A stretch of DNA of 64,000 nt, from NCBI RefSeq assembly GCF_000091305.1, contig NC_013929.1, forward strand, positions 7,812,001 through 7,876,000. The letters are read 5' to 3'. Below, piece by piece: positions 16,400 to 24,971 of this stretch. A program made the position numbers and the translations under genes. The DNA is from Streptomyces scabiei 87.22 (GTDB taxonomy: Bacteria; Actinomycetota; Actinomycetes; Streptomycetales; Streptomycetaceae). How positions within the stretch are numbered: position 1 is the first letter of the stretch; each line of letters begins with the position of its first letter. The notes under the pieces were generated by a model, which was not told the DNA's origin, did no database searches, and worked only from the letters and a program-made list of their open reading frames with translations.

Positions 16400-17122
16400 A
16401 TGCGCGTCGAGATCTGGAGCGACATCGCCTGCCCCTGGTGCTACGTGGGCAAGGCCCGCTTCGAGAAGGCGCTCGCCGCCTTCCCGCACCGCGACGGCGT
16501 CGAGGTGGTGCACCGCTCCTTCGAGCTCGACCCGGGCCGCGCCAAGGACGACATCCAGCCGGTCCTCACCATGCTGAGCAAGAAGTACGGGATGAGCGAG
16601 GCGCAGGCGCAGGCGGGCGAGCACAACCTGCGCGAGCAGGCCGGCGCCGAGGGCCTCGCCTACCGGGCCGAGGGCCGCGACCACGGCAACACCTTCGACA
16701 TGCACCGCCTGCTGCACCTCGCCAAGGAGGAGGGACGCCAGAGCGAGCTGCTCCAGGCGTTCTACCGGGCGAACTTCGCCGAGGAGCGGTCGGTGTACGC
16801 CGACGCGGACGAGTACCTGGTCGAGCTGGCCGTGGGCGCGGGGCTGGAGGAGGGGACGGTGCGCGGGGTGCTCGCCGACTCCGACGCGTACGCCGACGCC
16901 GTCCGCGCCGACGAGCGCGAGGCGGCGGAGCTGGGGGCGAACGGGGTGCCGTTCTTCGTCCTGGACCGCAAGTACGGCGTCTCCGGCGCCCAGCCCGCCG
17001 AGGTGTTCGAGCAGGCGCTCACGCAGGCGTGGGGCGAGAGGCCCGCGCCCCTGAGGACCGTCGCGGCCGAGGACGCGGAGGTCTGCGGCCCGGACGGGTG
17101 TGCCGTCCCGCAGCAGGCGTAG
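16400..17122 (+). CDS. DsbA-family thiol oxidoreductase (FrnE-like)
   Basis: 240 aa. Thioredoxin-fold active site CPWC at residues 11-14 ('WSDIACPWCYVGKARFEKAL'), the helical insert 'KKYGMSEAQAQAGEHNLREQAGAEGL', and the late cis-Pro loop 'ANGVPFFVLDRKYGVSGAQP'. This is the cytoplasmic FrnE/2-hydroxychromene-2-carboxylate-isomerase-like branch: no signal peptide, normal length. FrnE proteins take part in disulfide chemistry and oxidative-stress tolerance; in Streptomyces one is known from frenolicin production. A C-terminal Cys-x5-Cys (EVCGPDGCAVPQ) could be a second redox or metal site. Start ATG 16400 has GGAGAG 10 nt upstream. Confidence 0.9.
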   Translation: MRVEIWSDIACPWCYVGKARFEKALAAFPHRDGVEVVHRSFELDPGRAKDDIQPVLTMLSKKYGMSEAQAQAGEHNLREQAGAEGLAYRAEGRDHGNTFDMHRLLHLAKEEGRQSELLQAFYRANFAEERSVYADADEYLVELAVGAGLEEGTVRGVLADSDAYADAVRADEREAAELGANGVPFFVLDRKYGVSGAQPAEVFEQALTQAWGERPAPLRTVAAEDAEVCGPDGCAVPQQA

Positions 17123-17226
17123 GAGACGAACCGCGCAGGTCAGCGGGCATCCATAAGCATTGCTTGGGGGAAACGCGCAGAACATCTCCATGGACGTGGG
17201 GTGCGCGCGGACCCCACAGTGGTGCC

Positions 17227-18276
17227 ATGGAGACCTTCGAGAGCCTCGTCAGGACCGAGTTCGCCCCGAAGAACACCTATCTGAACACCGCGAGTACCGG
17301 ACTGCTGCCGGCCCGCACGGTGGCCGCGATGAAGGCCGGCGTGGAGTCGGTCGCGGCCGGCCGGCCGCAGGACATGTTCGCCGACGTGGAGGCCGCGCGG
17401 GCGGCCTTCGGGCGGATCGTCGGGGTGCCCGACAGCCGGGTGGCGGCCGGTGCCTCCGTCGCCGTCTACAGCGGACTGGTCGCCGCCTCGCTGCCCGAGG
17501 GCGCCGAGGTGCTGACCGCCGAGGGCGACTTCACCTCCCTCGTGAACCCCTTCCACGTGCGCGGCGACCTCAAGGTGCGCCAGGTGCCGCTGGAGCGCGT
17601 CGCCGAGTCGGTGCGCCCCGGCACGGCCCTAGTCGCGGTGAGCGCTGCCCAGTCCGCCGACGGCCGGATCGCCGACCTGGCCGCGATCCGGGAGGCCGCG
17701 CGGGCGCACGGGGCGCGGACGTACGTCGACGCGTCGCAGTCCGCCGGCTGGCTGCCGGTCGGGGCCGACGCGTACGACTACGTCGTCTCCGTCGCCTTCA
17801 AGTGGCTCGTCTGCCCGCGCGGGGTGACCTTCCTCGTCGTCCCGGAGGACCTCGGCGGCCTCACCCCCCTCTTCGCCGGCTGGGTCGCGGGACAGGAACC
17901 GTGGGACAGCTGCTACGGCCCGGTCGAGGAACTCGCCCGGACCGCTCGCCGGTTCGACGAGAGCCCCAGCCTCTTCTCGTACGCCGGCGCCCGCAGGTCC
18001 CTGGCGCTGATCGAGGAACTGGGCGTGACGCGGGTGCGGGACCACGACCTGGCGCTGGCCGACCGGTTCCGCGCCGGCCTCGGCCGCCTCGGCCGGGAGC
18101 CGGTGCCGGCGCCCGGATCGGCGATCGTCTCGGTGCCCGGACTCGGCCACCGGCAGGCGGAGCTGAGCCGGGCGGGCGTCGAGGTCTCCGACCGCGCCGG
18201 CCATCTGCGGGCCGCCTTCCACCTGTACAACACGCCCGCGGATGTCGACCGTCTGCTGGACGTCCTGTCCGGCTGA
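17227..18276 (+). CDS. Class V aminotransferase-fold PLP enzyme
   Basis: 349 aa, fold type I, class V (SufS/kynureninase-like) PLP protein: 'YLNTASTGLLPARTVAAM' at the N-terminus, 'YVDASQSAGWLPVGADAYDYVVSVAFKWLVCPRGVTFLVV', where Lys in 'AFKW' should form the Schiff base, and the C-terminal 'LRAAFHLYNTPADVDRLLDVL'. No conserved active-site Cys loop of the cysteine desulfurases is visible, so a transaminase or an isomerase-type activity on an amino acid is more likely than sulfur transfer. Substrate unknown. ATG at 17227 matches family length. 56 nt separate it from the sigma factor gene, so it may be co-transcribed with it. Confidence 0.82.
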   Translation: METFESLVRTEFAPKNTYLNTASTGLLPARTVAAMKAGVESVAAGRPQDMFADVEAARAAFGRIVGVPDSRVAAGASVAVYSGLVAASLPEGAEVLTAEGDFTSLVNPFHVRGDLKVRQVPLERVAESVRPGTALVAVSAAQSADGRIADLAAIREAARAHGARTYVDASQSAGWLPVGADAYDYVVSVAFKWLVCPRGVTFLVVPEDLGGLTPLFAGWVAGQEPWDSCYGPVEELARTARRFDESPSLFSYAGARRSLALIEELGVTRVRDHDLALADRFRAGLGRLGREPVPAPGSAIVSVPGLGHRQAELSRAGVEVSDRAGHLRAAFHLYNTPADVDRLLDVLSG

Positions 18277-18332
18277 CTTGGCCGGACCCACTGGCGCGGG
18301 ACCGGGCGGGGGCGCTAGGAAGGCATCACGAG

Positions 18333-18941
18333 GTGGTGGTGCCGGTGGAGCCGACGCTCGAACAGCCGTCCATCGATGTGGAGTTGCATCGGCGGCTGGT
18401 GTACGGGGACGAGTCCGCGCTGCGTGAGGCGTACGCGGCGTACGGAGGGCTCGTCCGGCGGGTGGCCGTCCGGGTCACCCGCAGCCCGGTGGCCGCCGAG
18501 GACGTGGCGCAGGAGGTCTTCGCCCAGCTCTGGAGCAGACCGTACGGTTTCGACGCGCGCCGGGGCTCGCTGCGCGCCTGGCTCTCCATGGTCGCCCACC
18601 GGCGGGCCGTGGACTGGGTGCGCAGTGAGGCCCGGCACCGCAAGGACGCCCGCGCGGACGACTCCGAGCTGCACGCCATCCCCGACGCCGGGCCGGGCCC
18701 GGACGAGGCGGTCGTCGACCGCGAGCGCTCCCTGCTGCTGCACACCGCGCTCGCCGGACTGCCGCGCCCGCAGCGGGAGGTGGTCCACCTCGCCTACTTC
18801 GCGGGCCGCACCTACCGCCAGGCCGCGGTCGAACTGGGCATACCCGAGGGCACCGCGAAGACACGGCTGCGCTCCGCCCTGCGCACCCTGGCCCGGTCCC
18901 TCGCCGACCCACCGGACCCGGCGGCGGTGAGGGGCGCGTGA
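18333..18941 (+). CDS. ECF RNA polymerase sigma factor with zinc-finger anti-sigma partner
   Basis: 202 aa. Region 2: 'LREAYAAYGGLVRRVAVRVTRSPVAAEDVAQEVFAQLWSRPYGFDARRGSLRAWLSMVAHRRAVDWVRSEARH'. Region 4: 'HTALAGLPRPQREVVHLAYFAGRTYRQAAVELGIPEGTAKTRLRSALRTLA'. SigK/ECF19-like sequence. GTG at 18333 is chosen because AGGAAGG (18317-18323) is 9 nt upstream; two further in-frame GTG codons follow at once (18336, 18339). The next gene begins 76 nt later and encodes its probable anti-sigma factor. Confidence 0.9.
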   Translation: MVVPVEPTLEQPSIDVELHRRLVYGDESALREAYAAYGGLVRRVAVRVTRSPVAAEDVAQEVFAQLWSRPYGFDARRGSLRAWLSMVAHRRAVDWVRSEARHRKDARADDSELHAIPDAGPGPDEAVVDRERSLLLHTALAGLPRPQREVVHLAYFAGRTYRQAAVELGIPEGTAKTRLRSALRTLARSLADPPDPAAVRGA

Positions 18942-19017
18942 TGGGGGCGTACGCGACCGCCGGGACCGCGCCGGGCGTGCGTATCGTGGACGCGGCAGGG
19001 CGAAAGGGCGGCGCGCG

Positions 19018-20040
19018 ATGACCAACGACCACGACGGCGTACGGGAGCTGCTGGCCGCCTGGGCGGTCGGCGCGCTGCCCCCCGCCGACCGGTGGACGGT
19101 CTCCCTGCACCTGGCCGGCTGCGAGTCGTGCGCGGCGGAGGCCGAACGGCTCCGCGACACCGTACGCCTGCTGGACGGCGGTCCGGCCCCCGCCCGCGAC
19201 GCCGCCGCCCCGGCCGGGAACGCCGACGGCGTCCTCGCGCTCGCGCTGGGCTCCCGCCGCCCCCGCGCCGCCGAGCTCGCCCACCACGCCGCCCCCTACG
19301 CCGCGGCCGTGGCCGGACTCCAGGCGCTGGTACCGGAACTGGACGGCCGCTGGGGCACGCCGGTGGTGCACGACTGGGACGCGCACGCCACCGTCGCGCA
19401 CCTCCTCGCCGCCGACGAACACCTCGCCGCACCTCTCGGCCTGGACACGCCGCTGCCCGCCTCGCGCATCCCGGAGGGGACGCCCCTGGCGGACGCCTGG
19501 GCCCGGCGCACCGCCGACGTCATCGCGCACGAGCACGGGCGGGCACCGGGGGAGACGGTCGCCGCCTGGGCGGCGCAGGCCGCGGCGCTGCTGGCCACCC
19601 CCGAGGCCGGCGCCCCCGAACTCGCGGCCCGCCCCGTCACGGTGATGGGCCTGCGGCTGCCGGTCGCCGACCACTTCCTGGTGCGCGCCTTCGAGGCGTG
19701 GATCCACACCGACGACATCGGCCGCGCGCTCGGCCTTTCCGTCCCCCCGCCGCCGGACGAGCACCTGTGGTCGCTGGTCCGCCTGGCCGTCCGCATCCTC
19801 GGCCTGGCCCTGCACGACGCGGCCCCCGTGCGCCTGGAGGTCACCGGTCCCGCCGCCACCGGCTGGACCCTCGGCGACGACAGCGGTCCCGTACGGGCCG
19901 CCCTCACCCTGGACCCGGTGGACTTCTGCCTCCTGGTCGGCGGCCGCCACGCCCCGGCGGACGTCCCGAGGCGCGTCACCGGCGACGAGGCCGCGGCCCG
20001 GGACGTCCTGGAGCGGGCCGCGTCACTGGCCTGGCTGTGA
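19018..20040 (+). CDS. Zinc-finger anti-sigma domain fused to maleylpyruvate-isomerase-like domain
   Basis: 340 aa. Residues 1-50 are a short anti-sigma zinc finger: H31-x3-C35-x2-C38 in 'SLHLAGCESCAAEAERL' (zf-HC2/ZAS type). Residues about 85-330 are a mycothiol-dependent maleylpyruvate isomerase / DinB-like four-helix domain: 'AAAVAGLQALVPELDGRWGTPVVHDWDAHATVAHLLAADEHLA', 'AWIHTDDIGRALGL' with the conserved His and Asp, then a C-terminal alpha/beta cap 'VRLEVTGPAATGWTL'. It sits right behind an ECF sigma gene. Inference: a cytoplasmic, thiol- or mycothiol-responsive anti-sigma factor. No membrane helix is visible. Confidence 0.85.
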   Translation: MTNDHDGVRELLAAWAVGALPPADRWTVSLHLAGCESCAAEAERLRDTVRLLDGGPAPARDAAAPAGNADGVLALALGSRRPRAAELAHHAAPYAAAVAGLQALVPELDGRWGTPVVHDWDAHATVAHLLAADEHLAAPLGLDTPLPASRIPEGTPLADAWARRTADVIAHEHGRAPGETVAAWAAQAAALLATPEAGAPELAARPVTVMGLRLPVADHFLVRAFEAWIHTDDIGRALGLSVPPPPDEHLWSLVRLAVRILGLALHDAAPVRLEVTGPAATGWTLGDDSGPVRAALTLDPVDFCLLVGGRHAPADVPRRVTGDEAAARDVLERAASLAWL

Positions 20041-20050
20041 ACGCGCGAAA

Positions 20051-20089
20051 GGGCCGGGCGGCCGCTCGGGGGCAGCGGCCGCCCGGCCC
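20051..20089. terminator. Bidirectional terminator, 16-bp perfect stem
   Basis: GGGCCGGGCGGCCGCT (20051-20066) pairs with AGCGGCCGCCCGGCCC (20074-20089), 7-nt loop. It serves the convergent anti-sigma and ectD genes. Confidence 0.85.
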
Positions 20090-20134
20090 GGCCCGGGTGA
20101 CGGTGAGGTCACCGCACGGGCCCGGACCCGGTGT

Positions 20135-21031
20135 TCAGGGCACCGGGGTGAAGTCCCGCGCGCCGATGAACTCCGGACGCCGGATCGGCGCCGCGAAGGG
20201 CTCGACGGCCGTGTTCTCCACGCTGTTGAAGACGATGAAGACGTTGCTGCGCGGGAACGGCGTGATGTTGTCGCCGGAGCCGTGCATGCAGTTGCAGTCG
20301 AACCAGGTCGCCGAACCGGCCTTGCCGGTGAACAGCTTGATGCCGTACTCGGAGGCCATGGCCGTCAGCGCCTCGTCGGACGGGGTGCCGGCGTCCTGCA
20401 TCTGCAGGGACTTCTTGTAGTTGTCCTTCGGGGTGGCGCCCGCGCAGCCGAGGAACGTGCGATGCGACCCCGGCATGATCATCAGACCGCCGTTGGTGTC
20501 GTGGTTCTCGGTCAGGGCGATCGAGACGGACACCGTCCGCATGTTCGGCAGACCGTCCTCGGCGTGCCAGGTCTCGAAGTCGGAGTGCCAGTAGAAACCG
20601 GACGCGCCGAACCCCGGCTTGACGTTGATCCGCGACTGGTGGACGTAGACGTCCGAGCCGAGGATCTGCCGGGCCCGTCCGACGACCCGCTCGTCGCGCA
20701 CCAGTTGCGCGAACAGCTCGCTGATCCGGTGCACCTCGAAGACCGAGCGGATCTCCTGCGACTGCGGCTCGACGATGGAGCGCTCGTCCGCGCGGATCGC
20801 CGGATCGGCGACGAGCCGCTCCAGCTCCTGCCGGTACACGGCCACCTCGTCCGGCGCGATGAGCTGCTCGACGGGCAGGAAGCCGTCGCGCTCGTACGCC
20901 TGGAGTTCGGCGAGGGAGACCGGGCCGGGCGTGGCGGGGGAGCCCCAGACGACCGGGTCCTGACGCGGGACCGAGACCTCGGTGGCGCCGCGGGTCGGGT
21001 AGAGATCGGTGCGTGTGGTCATGGTGGTCAT
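20135..21031 (-). CDS. ectD: Ectoine hydroxylase
   Basis: 298-aa non-haem Fe(II)/2-oxoglutarate dioxygenase that converts ectoine to 5-hydroxyectoine. 'GFGASGFYWHSDFETWHAEDG' contains the H-x-D iron pair and 'FDCNCMHGSGDNITPFPRSNVFIVFNSVEN' the distal His and the Arg that binds 2-oxoglutarate; 'SQSRINVKPGFG' is the family signature. Last gene of the ect operon. The start is ambiguous because the DNA reads ATGACCACCATGACCACC: ATG at 21031 (with GGAGGAGG upstream inside ectC) or ATG at 21022. The gap to the ectC stop is only 5 nt. Cytoplasmic compatible-solute synthesis under salt or heat stress. Confidence 0.95.
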   Translation of the reverse strand: MTTMTTRTDLYPTRGATEVSVPRQDPVVWGSPATPGPVSLAELQAYERDGFLPVEQLIAPDEVAVYRQELERLVADPAIRADERSIVEPQSQEIRSVFEVHRISELFAQLVRDERVVGRARQILGSDVYVHQSRINVKPGFGASGFYWHSDFETWHAEDGLPNMRTVSVSIALTENHDTNGGLMIMPGSHRTFLGCAGATPKDNYKKSLQMQDAGTPSDEALTAMASEYGIKLFTGKAGSATWFDCNCMHGSGDNITPFPRSNVFIVFNSVENTAVEPFAAPIRRPEFIGARDFTPVP

Positions 21032-21036
21032 GGTGG

Positions 21037-21435
21037 TCAGCCCTCCTCCGTCAGCAGGGGATAGACGCCGTTCGCGTCGTGGTCCTCCCGGCCGGTCACG
21101 GGCGGGTTGAACACACACAGACAGCGGAAGTCCTCCTTGATCCGCATGGTGTGCCGCTCGTGCCCGTCGAGGAGGTACATGGTCCCGGGCGTGATCGTGT
21201 ACGTCCGCCCGGTCTCGTCGTCGGTCAGCTCGGCCTCGCCCTCGACGCACACCACGGCCTCGACGTGGTTCGCGTACCACATCGACGTCTCCGTGCCGGC
21301 GTAGAGGACCGTCTCGTGCAGGGAGAAGCCGACCCTCTCCTTGGCGAGGACGATGCGCTTGCTCTCCCACGTGCCGGACGCCGCTTTGACGTGCCGGTCG
21401 GTGCCTTCCAGGTCCTTGAAAGAACGGACGATCAC
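21037..21435 (-). CDS. ectC: L-ectoine synthase
   Basis: 132-aa cupin that closes N-gamma-acetyl-diaminobutyrate to ectoine. Visible cupin motifs: 'HETVLYAGTETSMWYANHVEAVVCVEGEAELTD' and 'TITPGTMYLLDGHERHTMRI'. Full-length for the family, starting MIVRSFKDLEGTDRHV. An AGGAGG ribosome site (minus strand, about 21443) precedes the ATG. 54 nt separate it from ectB and 5 nt from ectD; it is part of the same transcript. Confidence 0.96.
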   Translation of the reverse strand: MIVRSFKDLEGTDRHVKAASGTWESKRIVLAKERVGFSLHETVLYAGTETSMWYANHVEAVVCVEGEAELTDDETGRTYTITPGTMYLLDGHERHTMRIKEDFRCLCVFNPPVTGREDHDANGVYPLLTEEG

Positions 21436-21489
21436 GGTGGTTCCAGGCCTCCTTCTCAGCCTTGTCGGATGGTTTCCGTACGGAACGGA

Positions 21490-22761
21490 TCAGACGGTCT
21501 CCCGTACGGCGCGGGCGAGGACGCGCAGGCCCTCGTCCAGCTCCTCGGGGGTGATGGTGAGCGCGGGCAGCAGCTTGACGACCTCGCTCTCCGGGCCGGA
21601 CGTCTCGATCAGCAGGCCGAGTTCGAACGCCCGCTTGGCGACCCGACCCGCGCGCTCCTTGTCGTGGAACTCCAGGCCCCACACCAGGCCGCGGCCCCGG
21701 TACTCCTTCACGTCGGCCAGGTTCTCCTCCGTGATGGAGATGAACGCCTGCTCGACCTGCTCCCCGCGCTTGCGGGTCTGCTTCTCCATGGCGGAGCCGT
21801 CGGCCCAGTACGCCTCCAGCGCGGCCGTCGCCGTCACGAACGCCGGGTTGTTGCCGCGGAAGGTGCCGTTGTGCTCGCCCGGCTCCCAGATGTCCAGCTC
21901 CGGCTTGAACAGGCACAGCGACATCGGCAGTCCGTAACCGCTGATCGACTTCGAGACGGTGACGATGTCGGGGGTGATGCCCGCCTCCTCGAACGAGAAG
22001 AAGGCGCCCGTACGACCGCAGCCCATCTGGATGTCGTCGACGATGAGCAGCATGTCCTGCCGCTCGCACAGCTCGGCGAGCGCGCGCAGCCACTCGGGGC
22101 GGGCGACGTTGATGCCGCCCTCGCCCTGCACGGTCTCCACGATCACCGCGGCGGGCTTGTTGAGTCCGGAGCCCTGGTCCTCCAGCAGCCGCTCGAACCA
22201 CAGGAAGTCCTCGACGGTGCCGTCGAAGTAGTTGTCGAACGGCATCGGGGTGCCGTGCACCAGCGGGATCCCCGCGCCGGCCCGCTTGAAGGCGTTGCCG
22301 GTGACGGCGAGCGAGCCGAGCGACATGCCGTGGAAGGCGTTGGTGAAGGAGACGACCGACTCACGGCCCTTCACCTTCCGCGCCAGCTTCAGCGCCGACT
22401 CCACCGCGTTGGTGCCCGTCGGCCCCGGGAACATCACCTTGTACGGCAGGTCGCGCGGCCGCAGCACCAGGTTCTGGAAGGACTCCAGGAACGTCCGCTT
22501 GGCGGTCGTCGACATGTCGAGCCCGTGGGTGACGCCGTCCCGCTCCAGATAGTCGATGAGCGCGCGTTTGAGTACGGGGTTGTTGTGGCCGTAGTTGAGT
22601 GAGCCGGCTCCGGCGAAGAAGTCGAGGTAGGTGTGGCCGTCCTCGTCGAACATCCGGCTGCCCTGCGCGCGGTCGAAGACGGTGGGCCAGCCGCGGCAGT
22701 AGCTGCGCACCTCGGACTCCAGGGTCTCGAAGACGCTCAGGTCGGGCTGGGTGATGGTCAC
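21490..22761 (-). CDS. ectB: Diaminobutyrate--2-oxoglutarate transaminase
   Basis: 423-aa class III PLP aminotransferase that makes L-2,4-diaminobutyrate from aspartate semialdehyde and glutamate, the first step of ectoine synthesis. 'FDEDGHTYLDFFAGAGSLNYGHNNPVL' N-terminal signature, 'LLIVDDIQMGCGRTGAFFSFE' with the PLP-binding Asp, and 'IVTVSKSISGYGLPMSLC' with the Schiff-base Lys. Length and start (MTITQPDLSVFETLESEVRSYCR) agree with the family. 75 nt lie between it and the ectA stop, holding a purine-rich run but no obvious promoter. Confidence 0.96.
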   Translation of the reverse strand: MTITQPDLSVFETLESEVRSYCRGWPTVFDRAQGSRMFDEDGHTYLDFFAGAGSLNYGHNNPVLKRALIDYLERDGVTHGLDMSTTAKRTFLESFQNLVLRPRDLPYKVMFPGPTGTNAVESALKLARKVKGRESVVSFTNAFHGMSLGSLAVTGNAFKRAGAGIPLVHGTPMPFDNYFDGTVEDFLWFERLLEDQGSGLNKPAAVIVETVQGEGGINVARPEWLRALAELCERQDMLLIVDDIQMGCGRTGAFFSFEEAGITPDIVTVSKSISGYGLPMSLCLFKPELDIWEPGEHNGTFRGNNPAFVTATAALEAYWADGSAMEKQTRKRGEQVEQAFISITEENLADVKEYRGRGLVWGLEFHDKERAGRVAKRAFELGLLIETSGPESEVVKLLPALTITPEELDEGLRVLARAVRETV

Positions 22762-22836
22762 GTCGAATCGCTCCTCGGTGCGTGGGGGAGGGAGTGAGGG
22801 AGGGGAGGGTGAGGGGAGGGGGCGTGCGGGTGGGGC

Positions 22837-23388
22837 TCAGGGGGAGAGGGGGCCGATGCGGTGGAGCATCTCGGGCGGGTGCGGGCCGTCCGGGAAGTCC
22901 GCCGTCTCGAACAGCACGGTGCGCTCGATGTCCGCGCCATGACGTGCGGCGTACGCGGCGAACAGACGCTCGGAGGCGGTGTTGCCCGGCGTGATGGTGG
23001 TCTCGACGGTGGTCAGGGGGTGCCGTCGCGCGACCCGTTCGGTGAGCCCGTCCAGCAGCGCCCCCGCGAGGCCGAGCCCCCGGTGCGCCTCGTCGACGGC
23101 CACCTGCCACACCAGCAGGGTGTCCGGCCGCCCGGGCCGCACGTACCCGGTGACGAAACCGACCGGCTCCCCGGACTCGTCCCGCGCCACGGCGGAGGTG
23201 TCCGCGAAGTCCCGGCACCACAGCAGATAGCTGTACGAGGAGTTCAGGTCCAGGGCTTTCGACTCCCCGGCGATGCGCCACAGCGCCGCGCCGTCCGCCA
23301 CGTCCGGGCGGTCGATCCGAATCCCTTCCGCGATTTCCTGGGGGGCTTCCAGAGGCTGGGTGTGCAGGTCTGCTTGTGCGGCAGTCAT
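22837..23388 (-). CDS. ectA: L-2,4-diaminobutyrate N-gamma-acetyltransferase
   Basis: 183-aa GNAT-fold enzyme, second step of ectoine synthesis. 'IRIDRPDVADGAALWRIA', 'SSYSYLLWCRDFADTSAVARD', acetyl-CoA loop 'VAVDEAHRGLGLAGALLDGL', and 'TTVETTITPGNTASERLFAAYA' are all typical EctA. The ATG at 23388 follows TAAATTCAAGCCGT on the minus strand: a TAAATT -10-like hexamer only about 8 nt from the ATG and no Shine-Dalgarno, so the mRNA may be leaderless. First gene of ectABCD. Confidence 0.95.
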   Translation of the reverse strand: MTAAQADLHTQPLEAPQEIAEGIRIDRPDVADGAALWRIAGESKALDLNSSYSYLLWCRDFADTSAVARDESGEPVGFVTGYVRPGRPDTLLVWQVAVDEAHRGLGLAGALLDGLTERVARRHPLTTVETTITPGNTASERLFAAYAARHGADIERTVLFETADFPDGPHPPEMLHRIGPLSP

Positions 23389-23731
23389 ACGGCTTGAATT
23401 TACCCAGCGAAATTTCGAATTGCATCGCCCCGCGGGGTTACGTATGCGCCGGACCCGTGTTATCACGCAGGCGTGAGTGCCCTGCCGAGGCGAGGATGTT
23501 CTGATGGGTTTCGTCCGGAAATTACCGGACGAAAAGGGCGCGCTGTGGAGTCGGTCACACGCATGCGACCCTCACAGGATCTGCTCGGATTGCGCCCCGT
23601 CGCGTTCGCGAAATCTTTGCGTTTAGGGAAGGGATCAGCGGGCAGAAGAATACGGGGCTCTACCCGCTGAATTCATGAATTCTATGGTGGATAAAAGGGC
23701 GGGGAAATTGCTCCGGCGGGAGTTCTTGTGC
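23389..23731. promoter_or_regulatory. ectA: ect promoter region with three palindromes
   Basis: 343 nt between the aminotransferase stop (23732) and ectA, both read on the minus strand; no gene. AT-richer than the surroundings. Perfect palindromes: CGAAATTTCG (23408-23417), which lies 20-30 nt before the ectA start; a 10-bp stem TTTCGTCCGG / CCGGACGAAA with loop AAATTA (23509-23534), possibly the terminator of the upstream gene; and GAATTCATGAATTC (23669-23682). The first is the best operator candidate for ect control. Confidence 0.55.
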
Positions 23732-24838
23732 CTATGCCCGCGCCCAGACGTCCGCCGCCGCGCGACGGGCCGCTTCCGGGTCGGCCGTCCCGTCGCGCCC
23801 GGCCAGCGCCGTGCCCAGCGCCGCGAGACACGCGTCCACGGCCTCCTGGGCCGCGTCGGGGCCGTAGTGGTTCACCCGGATCATCTCCGAGGCCAGGGCG
23901 CCGCCGCCCGCGGCCAGCGGCAGGGCGGGGTCCACGGCCAGTGCCTCGGCCACCAGCTCCGCGGCGTCGACCCCGGCGGGTGTCCGCAGGGTCGTGGCGA
24001 CCGGCGCCGCGTCGGCCGCCTCGTGGACGTACGGCTCCAGGCCCCCGCCCAGCGCGAGCACCCCCGCGCGGGTCGCCGCGGCGGCCGACGCGTGCCGGGC
24101 CGTCACCGTGCCGAGCCCCTCCTTCTCGATGCGCTCCAGGCAGGCCTCCAGCGCCAGCATCTCCAGCTGGGCCGGCGCGTGCAGGAGCGCGCGGCGGCCG
24201 CCGTCGATCCAGCGCTCCTTCCAGTCCAGCAGGGAGAGGTACGAGCGGCGCGGTGCCCGCGGGTTGGCCGCCATCCGCGCCCACGCCCGCTCGCTCACGG
24301 AGATCGCCGACACCCCGGCGGGCCCGCCCATGGCCTTCTGTGCCCCGATGACGCACAGGTCGACGCCCCACGCGTCCGGCAGCACCGGCTCGGCACCGAC
24401 GGAGGCCACCGCGTCCAGGTAGAAGAGGGCGCCGTGCGCGCGGACGGCCTCGCCGATCTCCGCCACGGGGTTGGTGTTGCCGGTCGCCGCCTCCGCGTGG
24501 ACCAGCGACACGAAGTCGATCGCCGGGTGCTCGGCGAACGCGTCCCGGATCTGCGCGGCCGTCACCGCCGTGTGGAAGGGCACCGCCAGGTCGATCACGG
24601 TCGCCCCGCAGTCCCGCAGCCAGTTCCCGAAGGTCTGCCCGTAGGGGCCGGTGATCACGTTCAGCGCGGTCGTGCCGGGCCCGGCGGCCCCGCGGATCGC
24701 ACCCTCCAGCGGCAGCAGCGCCTCGCCCTGGGTGATCACGACGTCCTGGGCGGTGGAGAGCAGCCGGGCCACCCGGTCCTCGATCGACGCGAAGTGCGCC
24801 GCGCTCAGCGGGGCCAGATCCAGGAACGGGTGTGTCAC
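23732..24838 (-). CDS. Alanine-glyoxylate-type class V aminotransferase
   Basis: 368-aa PLP enzyme of the serine-pyruvate/alanine-glyoxylate aminotransferase branch: 'ALNVITGPYGQTFGNWLRDCGATVIDL', 'AEAATGNTNPVAEIGEAVRAHGALFYLDAVASVGAEP' with the PLP-binding Asp, 'DLCVIGAQKAMGGPAGVSAISVS' with the Schiff-base Lys, and 'EMIRVNHYGPDAAQEAV' near the C-terminus. GTG start at 24838 with GAAGAGAG upstream. It is divergent from an amino-acid ABC importer, so a role in catabolism of an imported amino acid is plausible; the substrate cannot be read from the sequence. Confidence 0.87.
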   Translation of the reverse strand: MTHPFLDLAPLSAAHFASIEDRVARLLSTAQDVVITQGEALLPLEGAIRGAAGPGTTALNVITGPYGQTFGNWLRDCGATVIDLAVPFHTAVTAAQIRDAFAEHPAIDFVSLVHAEAATGNTNPVAEIGEAVRAHGALFYLDAVASVGAEPVLPDAWGVDLCVIGAQKAMGGPAGVSAISVSERAWARMAANPRAPRRSYLSLLDWKERWIDGGRRALLHAPAQLEMLALEACLERIEKEGLGTVTARHASAAAATRAGVLALGGGLEPYVHEAADAAPVATTLRTPAGVDAAELVAEALAVDPALPLAAGGGALASEMIRVNHYGPDAAQEAVDACLAALGTALAGRDGTADPEAARRAAADVWARA

Positions 24839-24971
24839 GGGGTGCTCTCTTCACCGATGGGGTAGATGGTGTCGAGGGTACCGACGGCGCCCCCGCGCCC
24901 CTCACCGGAGACATCCGAGGTCAAGCAGCTCGATGACCATCGGATTGGTTTGGGAAAGTCAAACATCTCCT

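Noticed and set aside
13094..17191. A 1365-codon open frame on the minus strand covering the IclR gene and beyond
   Set aside because: Only the IclR part (13094-13867) has family sequence; the rest is antisense to the dehydrogenase, DUF1349 and FrnE genes and is an artefact of high GC.
17160..18332. Longer N-terminus for the sigma factor at 18333
   Set aside because: The upstream frame is antisense-like, Arg-rich and overlaps the aminotransferase gene; AGGAAGG at 18317 supports the GTG start.
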